DNA of 64,000 bases, taken from Gaeumannomyces sp. JS-464 (taxonomy: Eukaryota; Ascomycota; Sordariomycetes; Magnaporthales; Magnaporthaceae). The notes under the pieces were generated by a model. The model was not told the DNA's origin, did no database searches, and saw only the letters and a program-made list of their open reading frames with translations. This document shows, piece after piece, positions 12,640 to 23,339 of the stretch. A program made the position numbers and the translations under genes. Numbering within the stretch: the stretch's first letter is position 1; each line of letters opens with the position of its first letter. The stretch lies in the NCBI GenBank assembly GCA_002197995.1, contig NGZR01000009.1, forward strand, positions 1,116,001 to 1,180,000, in the 5' to 3' direction.

Positions 12640-13080
12640 GGTGCAAAAACGCAAACCTGCACGTTTGATTATTAAACGCGATAACCTTTTTTTTTCATTT
12701 TTCGTTTTTTTATCCACATGCTTTTTTGTTTTAACTGCGAAGCCGACGAGCTCGCTTGTTATATGGCGTTTTTTAACAACTACTTTCACTGCGAAATGTG
12801 TGTTCGCTAAAAGCGATTTCGTTATAACATTTTAAGTTTTACCTTTAAGCACTTTCGTTATTACAGTTTTTAACACCTTTGCGCGGAAAAAGAATTGGAA
12901 GTTGTTAAAGCGAAATTGCGGGCTTCCCTCGCTAAAATTAACCGCTTGCGAAAATAAAGAAATAAAAACGCGAAAAGCTTACGTAAGCAATTCGTTATAA
13001 TATTAATTCTATAAAGGAATTAAAACGGGTTAAGCGGGAAAAGGCCGAAAAGGGATCCGAATAAGCCCCGGTTACTTTTT
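12640..13080 (+). pseudogene. antisense Cys-rich and coiled-coil ORF remnant in the gypsy fragment
   Basis: On the plus strand, opposite to the gypsy, one frame gives a Cys cluster (FCFNCEADELACYM, later HCEMCV) at about 12715-12805. It then gives KELEVVKAKLRASLAKINRL and RKQRNKNAKSLRKQ at about 12890-12985. The arrangement of a Cys cluster followed by a coiled coil could be a small zinc-binding protein. Stops and at least one frameshift interrupt it. Counterparts are at 11770-12060 (minus) and 23340-23790 (plus). The open frame of 64 codons at 12641-12835 is a neighbouring frame and probably not the real one. Confidence 0.5.
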
Positions 13081-13876
13081 TAAGTTTTCCGGCTTCCAAA
13101 CTTTTTCCGTTAACTTCGGATTAGGCTAGTTTTAAAGTTATTTTTAACTTTAACCTTTTGGTTTTGCTTAACTTTAATAAGTTACTTTTATGTAAGTATT
13201 TTAAACTTTATTTAAAACATTCCTTTTTAAGTTATTCGTGTTAACTTTTTTTATAATGCTTGCTATTAGTACTTTGCAAAAAGTTTTTAACAATGTTTTA
13301 AATTTATTACTTTTTCCCACGTTTTTTTTCATAGTTATACCCTTTTTATTTAATTAACTACTTTTTAAGCTTTTATTTTAGCTTATAATTTAGGATTTTT
13401 TCGATTTCGTGTTTTTATTTTGCGTAAACTTTTATTAACTCGTCGCTTTTAAAGCCCAGTAATACTAGTTTAAATAAGGAAATATAAAAAACCGGGTAGG
13501 ATTTTATAATTAGTAATAGTTAAAGTTTGTAATTTACGTTCGAAACCTTTTTTAATATTTTAAACGGTTTTAGTTTTTTACGGTTTAAATTATCGTTTAA
13601 TCGTTTTGTTTTAATGTTTTGTTAAAAAAAGATAAACGCTATTTCCCTTTTTAAAACTCGGTTTTTTAATCATTTTTTATTTATTTAAATAGTTATACGG
13701 TATCGTAATTTTTTTAACTTTATTTAAAAATGTTTATACAGTTTAATAAATTTCGTTATTTGTATTTCCGCTATTAAAGCATGTTTTTTTACCTTAAGTT
13801 TTTTATACGCTATAAGCGTAAACTTATAATTTATATAAAACGGTGTAATTTTTATGCTTTTATAAATTAAACTGTA
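12990..13876 (-). pseudogene. gypsy integrase C-terminus and chromodomain remnant (minus strand)
   Basis: The reverse complement shows strings such as LNDNLNRKKLKPFKILKK followed by VSNVNYKL. These match the integrase C-terminal region, where fungal gypsy elements read K-L-x-x-K-x-x-G-P-F-x-I. They are followed by ILNYKLK and a K-x-Y-x-I-K-W-K-type chromodomain remnant around 13310-13400. The same strings occur in gypsy2 at 24050-24660. Purely a fossil. Confidence 0.65.
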
Positions 13877-14182
13877 AAACTTGTGCAAAAAGCCGCTGCG
13901 ATTTTAAAAACGCGCAGCTGGTTAACTTTTCGAAATAATTTAATTTTAACCTTAAAATTAAACTCCTCGCATTTAACTCGACCCCGGATTAATGCTGCAT
14001 CGCGTGCGCCGATAGCGCGGGCTAAAAATTAATAAAAATCGATTTTAAGCTCGCGGCTAATCGGCACGCTGTAACAGTGGATCCTTTTAACGCGTTTTTA
14101 AACGCGCGGGAAAACGACGATACCGATACGAAACCGGCGCACAACCGCTAAAAAAAGCGAAAACGAAATTATAAACAAATTA

Positions 14183-16043
14183 ACGTGGTTTATAAGCGAG
14201 TCGCGCACATAAGCGAATCGCGCACCCACACCCGACTTCCGGTTAATTAACGCGCATGCCAACCTAATAACGCTAAAAATCCATTTAAACTATTCGGAAT
14301 TGTATACATCGAACATTTTTACTTTTTTTTAACAAATGCGCGCATTATGTCCGGTTTTACCGCAAGTGTTATATCGCCGACGAGTCGTTATCGCCTTCCT
14401 TTGTTAACCTTTATAATCGCGCATTTTTTGCTATAACTGCCTATTTAGCTCCTTTTAGTCCAAAATATTACGTATTTTTTCGACAGTATATAACCCTCTT
14501 TATCGAGCACGTGTTTTTTTGGCCTTCCGGCGTTTGCTTAATGCTTCGTTCGCTTTGCGTAGCGAAGCAATTTCGGCTTTAAAAAGGGCCATTTAATGCA
14601 TAATCGAACTTGTCCCTTTCGCAAACTGGTTTACAGCCGCTAGCATAAATAACGGAAAGTTGCTTCGGTAATTGGAAATCCGAGTTTTAATATGTTCGGA
14701 TTGCGAAATTGCTTTTTTAGCTATCCGCGGCGTTTTGGAGGTTTAAAGTTCGGCGTTGTTTAAAAGCTCCCTTAGGGAAGTTAAAGTTCGTAGCTTTACA
14801 TCCAGCTTTTCCAAAACCGAACCCGGATTAAAAGGAGCAAAGCCAGCCTTTTAAAAACCTTTTTAAATGTTTTTTTCGGTTATGGAGTTTAAAAATGCCG
14901 CTTTAAACGCCGAAAGGAATTCGAATTTAGTTACGTGGTTAACGTGCGATTTTATTAAGTTTTCGATTTGTTAACCGTACGCCTTTTTTAACGGGCTAAA
15001 GCATTTAACATTAAGCGGTTAAAAAAAGTAAAACGAATGCGAAAGCATGCAAAGCGTAATAATGTTATATTTTTAGCAATAAAATTCGAAATCCGTCGAA
15101 TGGTAGCTTTCGTAACCGTTTAGCATTAATAAACGATAAGCGCTTTTTATGCGCGATGCAATGTGCTTATCGAAATGCTAAATCCATTTTAGGCCGAGCT
15201 CGTTCGTAATCCACCCGTTAGCATTCGTTAAAATAACTTAATCGCGTAAAAAGCCGGTTTTCGAATACCAATTGGCTAAATGGTACTGCTTTTTAACGAT
15301 AATAAAAGGGGGGATCGCTTAACCGCAATAGTTAACCTTTTAAATAACTATAGCCCATTCCCGGTTGCTAAGCTAAATTAGCTTTGCTTTATTACGGCCT
15401 TTCGATATTGTAATAATTATAACGGTAGCGATTATACTTATAAAAAAGCCGGTTTCGTCGAAGTTGTAAATGTCGTTATTTAGGATGCCATATTTGTTAA
15501 CAATATTTCGCATAAGGTCGAATTACGCAAAAACGAAATTGGGATTTTCGCATTTGGCTTTTTGGTAATCGTATTTTCGAATCCAACGCGTGCCGAGCTT
15601 TACGCGGCGTTTAACGAAATTCGCGACCTAGTTTTTGCTAACGGCGCTCGCGTTACGTTTAGCGAGTAATCGGTTGGCCATATTTTTAACACCAAAAGGC
15701 CGGGGAGGAAATGCGCGAAATCCAGCTTAAATATGTATTTAACAAGCGCTTTTTTTTCGAATTCCGTTAATTTCCGTAATTTAAGCATGCTGTCGCGTTA
15801 AGCAAGTCGGCCGGCGCGTTGGCCGCGCAATGTGGATTTAAAAATATCGTAAATTTTAACCGCCGAACGCAAACTTAATCCCTAATTAAAATGGATTGCT
15901 TGCATGGCGAGAATAATCCTAGCTTTTTTCGATATCGATTTTATTTGGTGGTTATTAAGAAATTAAGGTTAAAAGTGGGAAACGCGTGTCGCATTGGAAA
16001 ATGCGCGATTCGTTTATATGCGCGACTCGCTTGTAAACCACGT
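14183..16043 (-). mobile_element. Fot1/pogo-like DNA transposon, copy 2
   Basis: 1861 bp, inverted ends ACGTGGTTTATAAGCG and its complement, flanked by TA at 14181-14182 and 16044-16045. The empty site is visible in LINE1b at about 25054-25060, which proves insertion into LINE1a. Same family as copy 1, with exactly the same length despite many base differences. The subterminal doubled motif here reads GCGCAC where copy 1 has GCCACAC. Confidence 0.92.
14290..15788 (-). pseudogene. Fot1/pogo transposase, copy 2, RIP-inactivated
   Basis: Minus-strand ATG at 15788, starting MLKLRKLTEFEKKALVKYIF, the HTH start of fungal pogo transposases. The next segment VKNMANRLLAKRNASAV is reached through a frame change near 15690. 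The DETGF motif is present near 15450. The second catalytic position reads LLMLNGYESYHS and the third PLNVK, so both Asp are Asn, as in copy 1. The stop is the CTA complement at 14290-14292. Several in-frame TAG and TAA codons. Inactive, useful mainly for a family consensus. Confidence 0.85.
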
Positions 16044-16225
16044 TAAAGCTTTTTGTAATTAATAAAAAGTTGTTAGAAATTTTGCAACTGGTATTGGAAT
16101 TAACAAAGCGGGAAATTAACGCGAAAGCGGTTTAGCAACGTAAAACCATTGCAAAAAAACTAGTAATTAACGATACATTTTAAAAATTTAATATAAAAAT
16201 AATTAAAAAAGTTAAAAAAGCATTA

Positions 16226-16655
16226 ACGTGGTTTACAAGCGAGTGGGCCAAATAAGCGAGTTGGCCACGACGAAATCCCATATTAAACGCGTTTTTCGAT
16301 ACCCTTGCTAACTCGGCCAATTTAAGCCCAAATTTAACCAAATTTGGGCAGGTTATATTTAATTAAATAGGAAATTTAATTTAATTTTCTTAGATTTTTC
16401 TTATTACCCGTTTACGGTTAGTTGCATATTGTGCACAGTGTATTACACAGTGCTACGAACTAACCTTAAAAAGGTAATAATAAAAATCTAAGAAAATTAA
16501 ATTAAATTTCCTATTTAATTAAATATAACCTGCCCAAATTTGGTTAAATTTGGGCTTAAATTGGCCGAGTTAGCAAAGGTATCGAAAAACGCGTTTAATA
16601 TGGGATTTCGTCGTGGCCCACTCGCTTGTTTGGCCCACTCGCTTGTAAACCACGT
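16226..16655. mobile_element. 430-bp foldback MITE with TA duplication
   Basis: Two arms of about 185 bp are nearly perfect inverted copies of each other around a short centre (about 16415-16460). The outer ends are ACGTGGTTTACAAGCGAGTG, shared with the Fot1-like elements here, and the flanks are TA on both sides (16224-16225, 16656-16657). No coding capacity. The doubled subterminal AAGCGAG motif is kept, but with GGGCC sequence where the Fot1 copies have GCCAC, so the mobilising transposase is probably a sister family. Inserted in the LINE1a gag region. Confidence 0.92.
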
Positions 16656-17085
16656 TATTAAAACCGATCGAAAAAGTTTATGCTAAAAATTATAACGAAT
16701 AAATTAATAAAAAACGTAAAATTTTTTATTTTCCAAACCCGTTAACCTTTTGGGACGGAAAGATTAACGAACTTTAGTAAAAAACGAAAAAATAATTTAA
16801 ACTCGGATAATAACTTCCCGACCCGAACCCCGGAACGCCGACTAATCGGTAAACCCCGTAAAAATTCGCAATTTTTTAAAAGCCGAACCGGCATACGGCC
16901 GCCCTGCTATTTATAAAACATTTCGCTTTTAAAACGAGCTTTCCGCTAGTTAAACCCCTTGTTATAACGAACGAGCAAGTACGAGAAAAAACCGAACGGA
17001 TAAAGCTTTTAACAAGCCTGCCTTTTTCGTTCGAACCGCTATTTATAATACATAGCATTATCCCGTTCGACGTATAAATAACTTT

Positions 17086-17990
17086 AAAAAAATCCCTATG
17101 GTAATTTTTATTATATTAAAATATAGGAAAGGGAAACGGAAAAAGAGATATTTCGCTATTTAATAGGAAAAAATACGATATAATAGCTATAAAAAACCGG
17201 AGTTAAACTAATACGAAATATAAAAAAACTAATAAATATAAATAAAAAGTGGTTTATTACTAAGCTAATAACGCTTTAAACTTAACATTATACGTTTATT
17301 AACAGCTAAACCCCGCATTATAAAAAAGCTAAAACGAATATAATTAGGCAGTAGTAATATTGCAAACCGTATTAGGGGAAATTAATATTTATTCGATATA
17401 TTCGCCGGATTTAAAATTATTAAGAAAATGGCATACGTTATTAACAAAAATCGAAAAGCAACCGTTATAACGCTACGTTATACTCGTAAAGGATTTTAAT
17501 ATGCATTACTTTATATAAGACGTTTATAATAAATAAAACGAAAAGCAAACGTATTATTATCGTTAACGCACTGGTAAAAACTCGAATTTGCAATATTTTA
17601 CAAAAAGGTAACGAAAAAAGAATTTGGCGAGCGAAAAAGTATAATTGATTACGCATAAGTATTTAACATTTTGGCCGTAAAATATAAAGGTAAAAACGAC
17701 GAAAAAAAGGGATCGAACTACCACTTTTAAATAATCCTAATTAATATTAAAACGGAACCGTTTTAGTAAAAAACCGCCGAAAAATAAGTATGGAAAAAAG
17801 TAAATATTAATGTAAAAAATAACCAAAAAAAAGCAATATAACTAGCCGTATAGCATATCGAAATCGAAAATATAAAAACGCTGGAAAATATTAATAACCA
17901 AATAAACGTATTAATAAACCAATTAACTTTAATTGCTAACGAGCTAATATTAAAAAGAAAAACATTAATTAGTTTTTAAATTAATACTGT
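17086..17990 (+). pseudogene. LINE1a endonuclease (APE-type) remnant
   Basis: Aligns with 26545-27440 of LINE1b. Reading through stops gives KEYDIIAIKNRS-like, then KIDIYSIYSPDLK-like sequence (LGEINIYSIYSPDLKLLR) and VKDFNMHYFI (about 17490-17520). This is the G-D-F-N-x-H-H-x-x-W motif of the endonuclease/exonuclease/phosphatase fold. A final FGERKSIID-like segment follows. In the full family this domain nicks target DNA for target-primed reverse transcription. The frame is broken throughout. Confidence 0.75.
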
Positions 17991-18469
17991 TTTGGAATTT
18001 AAAATTTACCGAATTTGCTAAAAAAACGATAAAATGCCGGCGCGTATATATAAAACTAAAAATATAAAACAGTTATAACGAATTAAAAACAGCGGATAAA
18101 GCTTTTATAAAGGAAAAAAGGAAAGCAGCTAACGCGTATTAAAAAAGTTTATTAAAAAGGCATTAAAAATAAAAAAAAGAAAGCCATTTTTTAAAACGTA
18201 AAACGGTAAGCGAAATTGCGCAGTTATAAAAAAACGAAATTTAACAAACTACCAAATTTGCACCGATTAAAAAAAGCAATTAAAAACTAGCTAATACTTA
18301 CGTAAATAAAATAACAGCCCTAACGGCCAAGTTATACCTTAAAACGTTTCCGAATTTAACCGATATTACAAACACTAGGTTTAATAACTACACGTTTTAT
18401 TACGCGTTTTTAATAAAACATATAATAAACCCGGAAAACGGCAACGTATTAGCGGTTTTAAAAAAAACG

Positions 18470-19260
18470 TAAAATTAAAAAGCCCCGAAAACGAATAACT
18501 TATTAAACGGATTTTTAAAAGCATGCGGCGAACTTTATTAAAAAGCTATATCCAAAATAGCTAACGCTAATTTTAATTTCGAATATTTTTAAAGCGTTTT
18601 TAAAACGCATTTATAATAATGCTGTTAAAGTTAAACAAAAGTATAAAAAATAGGAAAATAGCAAAAGGATAAAAACCCATCGCACTTTTTTCGTTCATTT
18701 TTAAAGTTATAAAAGTTATAATAAAAAACGAATCGTTAACGAAGTGGGAAAAAAGGATTTTTACCGGAAAAACAAATAAATAAAAAAAAAAAACGCAACA
18801 CCGAATTCGCTATTAAATAAATGATAAACATAAAAATAACGGCGTAAAACTACGGCGCTATAACCTAACTATTGCAATTCGACCTATTAAAAGCATTCGA
18901 TAATATTAACCATATTAAACTATTCGATATAATGCGAAAGCAAAAATTTTTACCAAAAATAATTAAGTGGATTAAAAACTGGCTTATAAATAAAATAGCT
19001 CGGTTTCGGTTCGACGGAAATACGTTAACGTTAATACTAATAATTGTAAAAATTCCGCAAAAATTACCATTATTACTTATATTATTTATCTTTTATATCG
19101 CATTATTATACGATAAGTTAAAAAAAATCCCAAAAATAACAGTGGTTAGTTTCGCCGACGATATTAACCTTTTAGTAATAAAAAGCACCATAGCGAAAAC
19201 GGCACGATTATTAAAAAAAGCTTAAAACGTATGTTAAACGTGGGTAAAAATAACAAAAAT
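18470..19260 (+). pseudogene. LINE1a reverse transcriptase remnant
   Basis: The open part at 18872-19225 (117 codons) reads MQFDLLKAFDNINHIKLF, the RT motif with the first catalytic Asp, and later VVSFADDINLLVIKST, the F-A-D-D catalytic box (19151-19162), both intact. Upstream strings KIANANFNFEYF and KPIALFSFIFKVIK-like carry stops. The copy ends at 19260, so the thumb and any following domain are missing. Typical of Tad-clade fungal LINEs. Confidence 0.85.
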
Positions 19261-19574
19261 TGTTAATAGGAGTGGTACTCCTATAAGCACGGAAATCTTT
19301 TAAAAGAAAAGAATAAAAATTTATAAATTTGGAACTGGTGTTTGTAATAATGCATGTCTATGTAAAAATCTAATTACAAAAAGGGGATTATAAAATCCCC
19401 TTTTATAGGCTCGTAAAAGCGCACGACCCGTAAGCCTGCGGCTTTACGAAGCGTAAGCCCTTTTTAAATGCACGCGCTAAATCACGTGGATTAATACTGG
19501 CAATTTTTTTTTTAAACGCGTGCATCGGTAAATGCTCGTTTTCCAAATTCCGGGATTTCACAATACTAATAACA
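19261..19574 (+). repeat. putative LTR with two hairpins and TATA box
   Basis: Begins TGTTAATAGG, ends ACTAATAACA (TG...CA). Contains TAGGAGT-GGT-ACTCCTA (19267-19283) and AAGGGGAT-TATAAA-ATCCCCTT (19381-19402). The second has a TATAAAA box in its loop, which could be the LTR promoter. The flanking 5 bases do not match, so no duplication supports it. Confidence 0.5.
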
Positions 19575-19984
19575 AAGGAATCCGGATCTAGTAACCTGCT
19601 TTAAAAACAAAGGAAAAAAAAGCAAAAAAACTATGCTAATATCGGTAAAAACTATAAATAAAAACTGTAAATAGGAATAATAGGAAATGGGGCAATGTTT
19701 GGTTAAGCGCTCGTGGGATTAGGTAATACCGGATTAAATGCGCACAATAGCAGTAAATAAACTTAATAAAAATCTATTAGGCCGTGTGCGTGCTAATCGG
19801 TGTAATAAAAAAAAGCAAATCGGAAAAATAATTTAAAAGGCCTGGGATATCTTAAAAGCCGTAGGCCTTAATCGTTGTAATTTGAAACTTAATCTTTACA
19901 ATTACAAATATCGATATCCCCGCTGCCTGCTTGCCTGCCTGCCGATTTTTGCTTTACTATTTTACTGCTCGACTAATCACCGCG

Positions 19985-20280
19985 ATGGTATCCACTCGCT
20001 TTAAAAAAGCTGGCAAAGGCAAATCCGTTAAAAAAGGTTAAATTAGCGTTAAAACGGTCCCAAATAGTAGCGTTAAAAAAACTCGTGCCAAAAAGGGAAA
20101 AGGCAAATCCCTTGCTCGCCCGCGCTTTGCAAAAGGCAAACAAAGATCGTTTTTATGCTTAAATTGCTTTAACTCTCTTTTGGCCGGTAAGTCCGATAAA
20201 ATTAAGTGCTTTAACATTAAGCCGGTCGGCAACCGTTGCTGGTTTTATGCTTTTGGTTATTCGTGCTAACCGGTGTAAGT
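19985..20280 (+). pseudogene. small basic protein with Cys motif, broken frame
   Basis: ATG at 19985 gives MVSTRFKKAGKGKSVKKG then a stop. After it the same style continues with KKTRAKKGKGKSLARPRFA and a Cys stretch, CLNCFN...KCFN...RCWFYAFGYSC, at about 20155-20275. A Lys/Arg-rich N-terminus followed by paired Cys suggests a nucleic-acid-binding or gag-like protein. I do not recognise a named family. It lies behind the putative LTR, in the same direction, so it is probably the product of that element. At least one stop and one frame change are needed to read it. Confidence 0.4.
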
Positions 20281-21429
20281 AATCTTTTAGGCTTTGGTTT
20301 GTTAATTTTTTGCGCTAACGACCGGTAGTCCTAAAATCGTAATGGCTTTAACCAAAAAGTTTATAATTAAATATTTCCGCGAAACTATTGTTAACAAAGT
20401 ATAATGGCTAATTTTTTATTTAGCTGCTCCAGTGCTTTGTTAACCGTGCTTTAGCTGTTTTTAAAATCTCGCGAAATGGCGCACTACCACTAAATGCATA
20501 ATCCTTTTTAGAAAAAAGAAATAGGCTGGTAAGGTTAACGCTAATTTTATTAAAATAAGTGCTGCTAAGCGGAAAACGGCGGGCCGCGTTACCGCTTAGC
20601 GTATATTCGATGCGGCGTTTTTAAAAGCAGGGGACAGCCTGTTTAAAACTCCTAATAATAATAAAAATAAAAACGGAAAAATGGCCGAAAAGGGAAAAAA
20701 GGATAAAAGTGCTAGCGGTTTTGCATGCGTTAAAAGATTTCGAAGGTACGATTTATACGGTTGTTTTAGTGTTTAACCTAGTTGTTTATACGGCGGATGG
20801 TTTTTCCGTTAAAGCTAAGTCGAAAGGGTTAATTTTAAAAAGCTAATTAAAAAAACAAAGCTTTTTTTGTAACCGTTTAAAACGTAATTTCGCATTTCCC
20901 ACGAGGCGGGTGGTAAACAATCGATATTAATTTGCCAAAGCGAATATTTCGAATAAAATCGTATTTAAAATTGTAATTATCGTTAAGTAAAAGGTTAAAA
21001 GCTAGCGCGGTAACGGAGGATTTAATAAGTGGTTTAATACTAAAAAGTGGTTGTATTACTTTAAACTAACTGTTAATCCGCTTGGCTTTTTTGAAATGCA
21101 TATTATCGTTATGTAATAAGTAGGTAGCAACCCGATAAAGCATTAGAAATTCGCTTTTAAAAATTAAAAATTCGGGTATCGTGTTTGGTATAAGCGTGTT
21201 TACCAATGCTCGATTGTTTTTATCGGGTTTTAAAAGGCTTATAGCTGGAAAATCGGCCATAGTAACGAGGAAGTAAAAGGACGAGGTAAAAGTAAGGTAA
21301 TTCGAATGTTAACGCCCGTTTAAAGCTTAACGCGAAAAACGGAAAAATATTTTTTGCAACCTTGAAAAAGGGATCCGGATAGTGCGAGCTTGTTATCGTA
21401 AGCGGGAAATAAAAGGAAAGGAAAGTGCT

Positions 21430-21660
21430 AGTAATTGTCGACGCCGTTTTAAACTTACGCTAACGAGGTAAATAATTAGTGATTGCTAAAGCCGCTTTAA
21501 ACTTGCAATAGCGGGGTAAATAACTAGTAAAAAGGGAAGCGTAAAGTAAAGCGTTGTGGGCCGTTTTAAGCTTGCCTTAACGTAAATCCAACGCCGCTTT
21601 AAGCCTGCGTTGGTAAAAAGGATCGTCGCCGCTTTAAGCTTGCGAAATCCGGGAAAAAAA
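21430..21660 (+). repeat. imperfect tandem repeat, about 50-60 bp unit
   Basis: Four or five diverged units share GCCGCTTTAA(A/G)CTTGC followed by AGCGGGGTAAATAACTAGT-like sequence. In one plus-strand frame they give repeated AALNLR/AALNLQ plus RGK blocks separated by stops, suggesting a formerly coding repeat. Followed by the open segment 21610-21795. Confidence 0.55.
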
Positions 21661-21949
21661 GTAGGGGAAAGGGACGTAATTAATTTCCGCGATTACGTTC
21701 GCGCCGGTCGCTTAGGTTTTCCGGAATTGCTACCAATTGTTAACGCAGTTAAGGGCAAAGAAATTGGAGGAGCAAAAAGATGGTATTCGGAGTAGGTTGG
21801 AAGCCGGAGGCTTGGCTTTGCAAAGGTTTAAAATATTTTTGTGCGGGATTTACCTTATAAAGCCTCCGCCTTTATTTAACGATAAGGGTTTCCAGTCCCA
21901 ACTTTTTTATTTACAATTAAGGCCCTATTAGCCGTGATAAAAGCGTTGT

Positions 21950-22773
21950 TTAAAGCGTTTTTTAAAGCGATTTTGTTTATTTTAGTACCTTTTTCCAGCT
22001 CGGAAAAATCCAGCTCCATAGTTGCTAATACCTCGTACTGGTTATTAAAGCTAACCTTAACTCTTTTTGCATTATACCTTTTTTATTAGCTATGCTAAGC
22101 GCTTTTTCGGGAGCCGGGGCGGCTTGCCGGGGTAGGGTTATTAGTTGGGCCGCTAGCCCGTTTAACGGGCATGCCCCGACGGTAGCGGGGACGGCGGTGT
22201 TATCGGTATCGGCGGCGGTAGCGGCGGCTTCCGCTGCCTTTTTTACCTCCGCCTGGTACGCCCGCCCGCTTAAGTTCCTAAGCGCGCTAAACTCCTTTTT
22301 AATTAAACGCTTTAGCGTGCCGTTTACTTTTACCGGCTTTATAAAGCATTCCGGGTGGTTGGTTTAAAAAAAGCCCTAATAATTTGCACATTACAAAACG
22401 GCCGTATACGGTTATGCGTAACAATTGTCGGTAATTTTCCCGCATTGCAAACATTTGTTGGTTTTAGCGCAATTGCGGGCCACGTGGTACCCGTAGCATT
22501 CGGGGTATATTGCGTAATAAGCGGGTGGCGTTTAATATAACGTAAATAAAAAGTAATGCTTTAAAGCTTAAACGGGGTTACGGGCGTATAAAAGGATATA
22601 ATTTACGTTATACGTTTTTAATAATTTACGCTAGTTTTAAAAAGCTTAACGTTTACCGGTTTAATTTTTATTTAAGCTTTTACCTTTTCCCGAACTAGTT
22701 TTTCAAATACCGAAATTCCTTATTTAACGCCGTTTCTTAAAGTGGTTAAGCATTTAAAACCGACGGAATTAAG
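21950..22773 (-). pseudogene. LINE2 ORF1 fragment (minus-strand copy, 3'-most piece)
   Basis: The reverse complement aligns with 58350-59240 of LINE2 copy C. It shows the zinc-knuckle region (YHVARNCAKTNKCLQCGK), then a segment ending CFIKPVKVNGTLKRLI that matches copy C near 58770-58815, then an Ala-rich linker (EAAATAADTDNTA). It is part of one minus-strand LINE2 copy split by gypsy2: its 5' neighbour is the piece at 37007. The junction base 22773 is the edge of the TTAAG duplication. The Ala-rich 91-codon plus-strand frame at 22092-22367 is its antisense shadow. Confidence 0.78.
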
Positions 22774-23216
22774 TGTTACAAGTAAGCGTTTGCTTTTAAA
22801 GTAGGGCACCTCGGGGGGTGGAAGGACAGTATCGCTAGTGCTGGAAAATAAAAAAACACGTAACTTAAAAGGACAATTTAATTGCTTGCCTTAGGGGATG
22901 CTTAAAAGCTAACTTAAGTTAACTAATGCTAAAACCTTAGTTAAAACTATTTAAAACAATAGGAAATCCATCTTTTATATATACGTTATCCTTACTTTAA
23001 TAGTTTTTAAATTTGTAGCTTTATCGCAAATCTACAAATCCCGTTTAAATTTATTACTTTATCGCAAATTTACAAATTTCGTTTAAATTTGTTACTTTAT
23101 TACAAATCCACAAATCTTATTTAAACCACGTAACTTTACGTGCTTTAATATGAGGCAAGGGCACCATTTAAGCCCTTCCCACCCTGCTATTTTAAAGCTT
23201 GCATGCGGTTATAACA
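22774..23216 (-). repeat. gypsy2 3' LTR
   Basis: 443 bp, TGTTACAAG...TTATAACA on the plus strand. It pairs with 36604-37006 and is the same family as 37969-38348 and 12153-12508. The shared core includes GGACAATTTAATTGCTTGCC and repeated TTTACAAAT blocks. Confidence 0.88.
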
Positions 23217-23339
23217 TTAGGTTTTCCCTTTTAAGCTAAATCCTTTTAGCTATTTCTTACTGCTTTGCTTTTTGTTAATAGTAAGTACTTTCCTTTTTTA
23301 CCATTTCCCATCCCCTTTTTTTTAACAAAATGTCCGGTT

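Larger units (their letters stand above)
12526..13876 (-). mobile_element. minus-strand gypsy fragment (3' internal region)
   Basis: Aligns with 23217-24660 of gypsy2: the internal bases next to the LTR, an antisense ORF, and the integrase C-terminal and chromodomain region in the order expected on the minus strand. Its own LTR is almost entirely lost, leaving only a few bases at about 12520-12530. It lies tail to tail with gypsy1. It is cut at 13876 where LINE1a begins, so the upstream part of pol is missing. Confidence 0.75.
13877..19260 (+). mobile_element. Tad-like non-LTR retrotransposon LINE1a, interrupted and 3' truncated
   Basis: Homologous along its length to LINE1b (24743-31870): 5' block beginning near GCCGCTGCGATTTTAAAAACG, gag region, endonuclease and RT. 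Compared with LINE1b it contains a Fot1-like element (14183-16043) and a foldback MITE (16226-16655). It lacks about 870 bp of gag at the MITE, but keeps about 370 bp between endonuclease and RT that LINE1b has lost. It ends inside the RT domain at 19260, where an LTR element starts. Confidence 0.85.
19261..21950 (+). mobile_element. LTR-type element of unknown family, single LTR seen
   Basis: Starts inside LINE1a RT with TGTTAATAGG. The first 314 bp end in AATAACA and look like an LTR. A region with a Cys-containing ORF and a coding-type tandem repeat follows. No RT or integrase was found and no second LTR is visible, so it is non-autonomous, truncated or both. The right border with the minus-strand LINE2 piece is only known to about 50 bases. 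Confidence 0.45.

Noticed and set aside
12607..12789. 60-codon minus-strand frame in the gypsy fragment
   Set aside because: Overlaps the antisense ORF region. Lys-rich because of AT bias, no match to gypsy domains.
19381..19402. Rho-independent terminator
   Set aside because: GC-poor eukaryotic DNA within a putative LTR. The hairpin with a T-run look is better explained as LTR structure around a TATA box.
22092..22367. 91-codon Ala-rich plus-strand frame as a secreted or membrane protein
   Set aside because: Antisense of the LINE2 ORF1 Ala-rich linker, matching the minus-strand reading of copy C.
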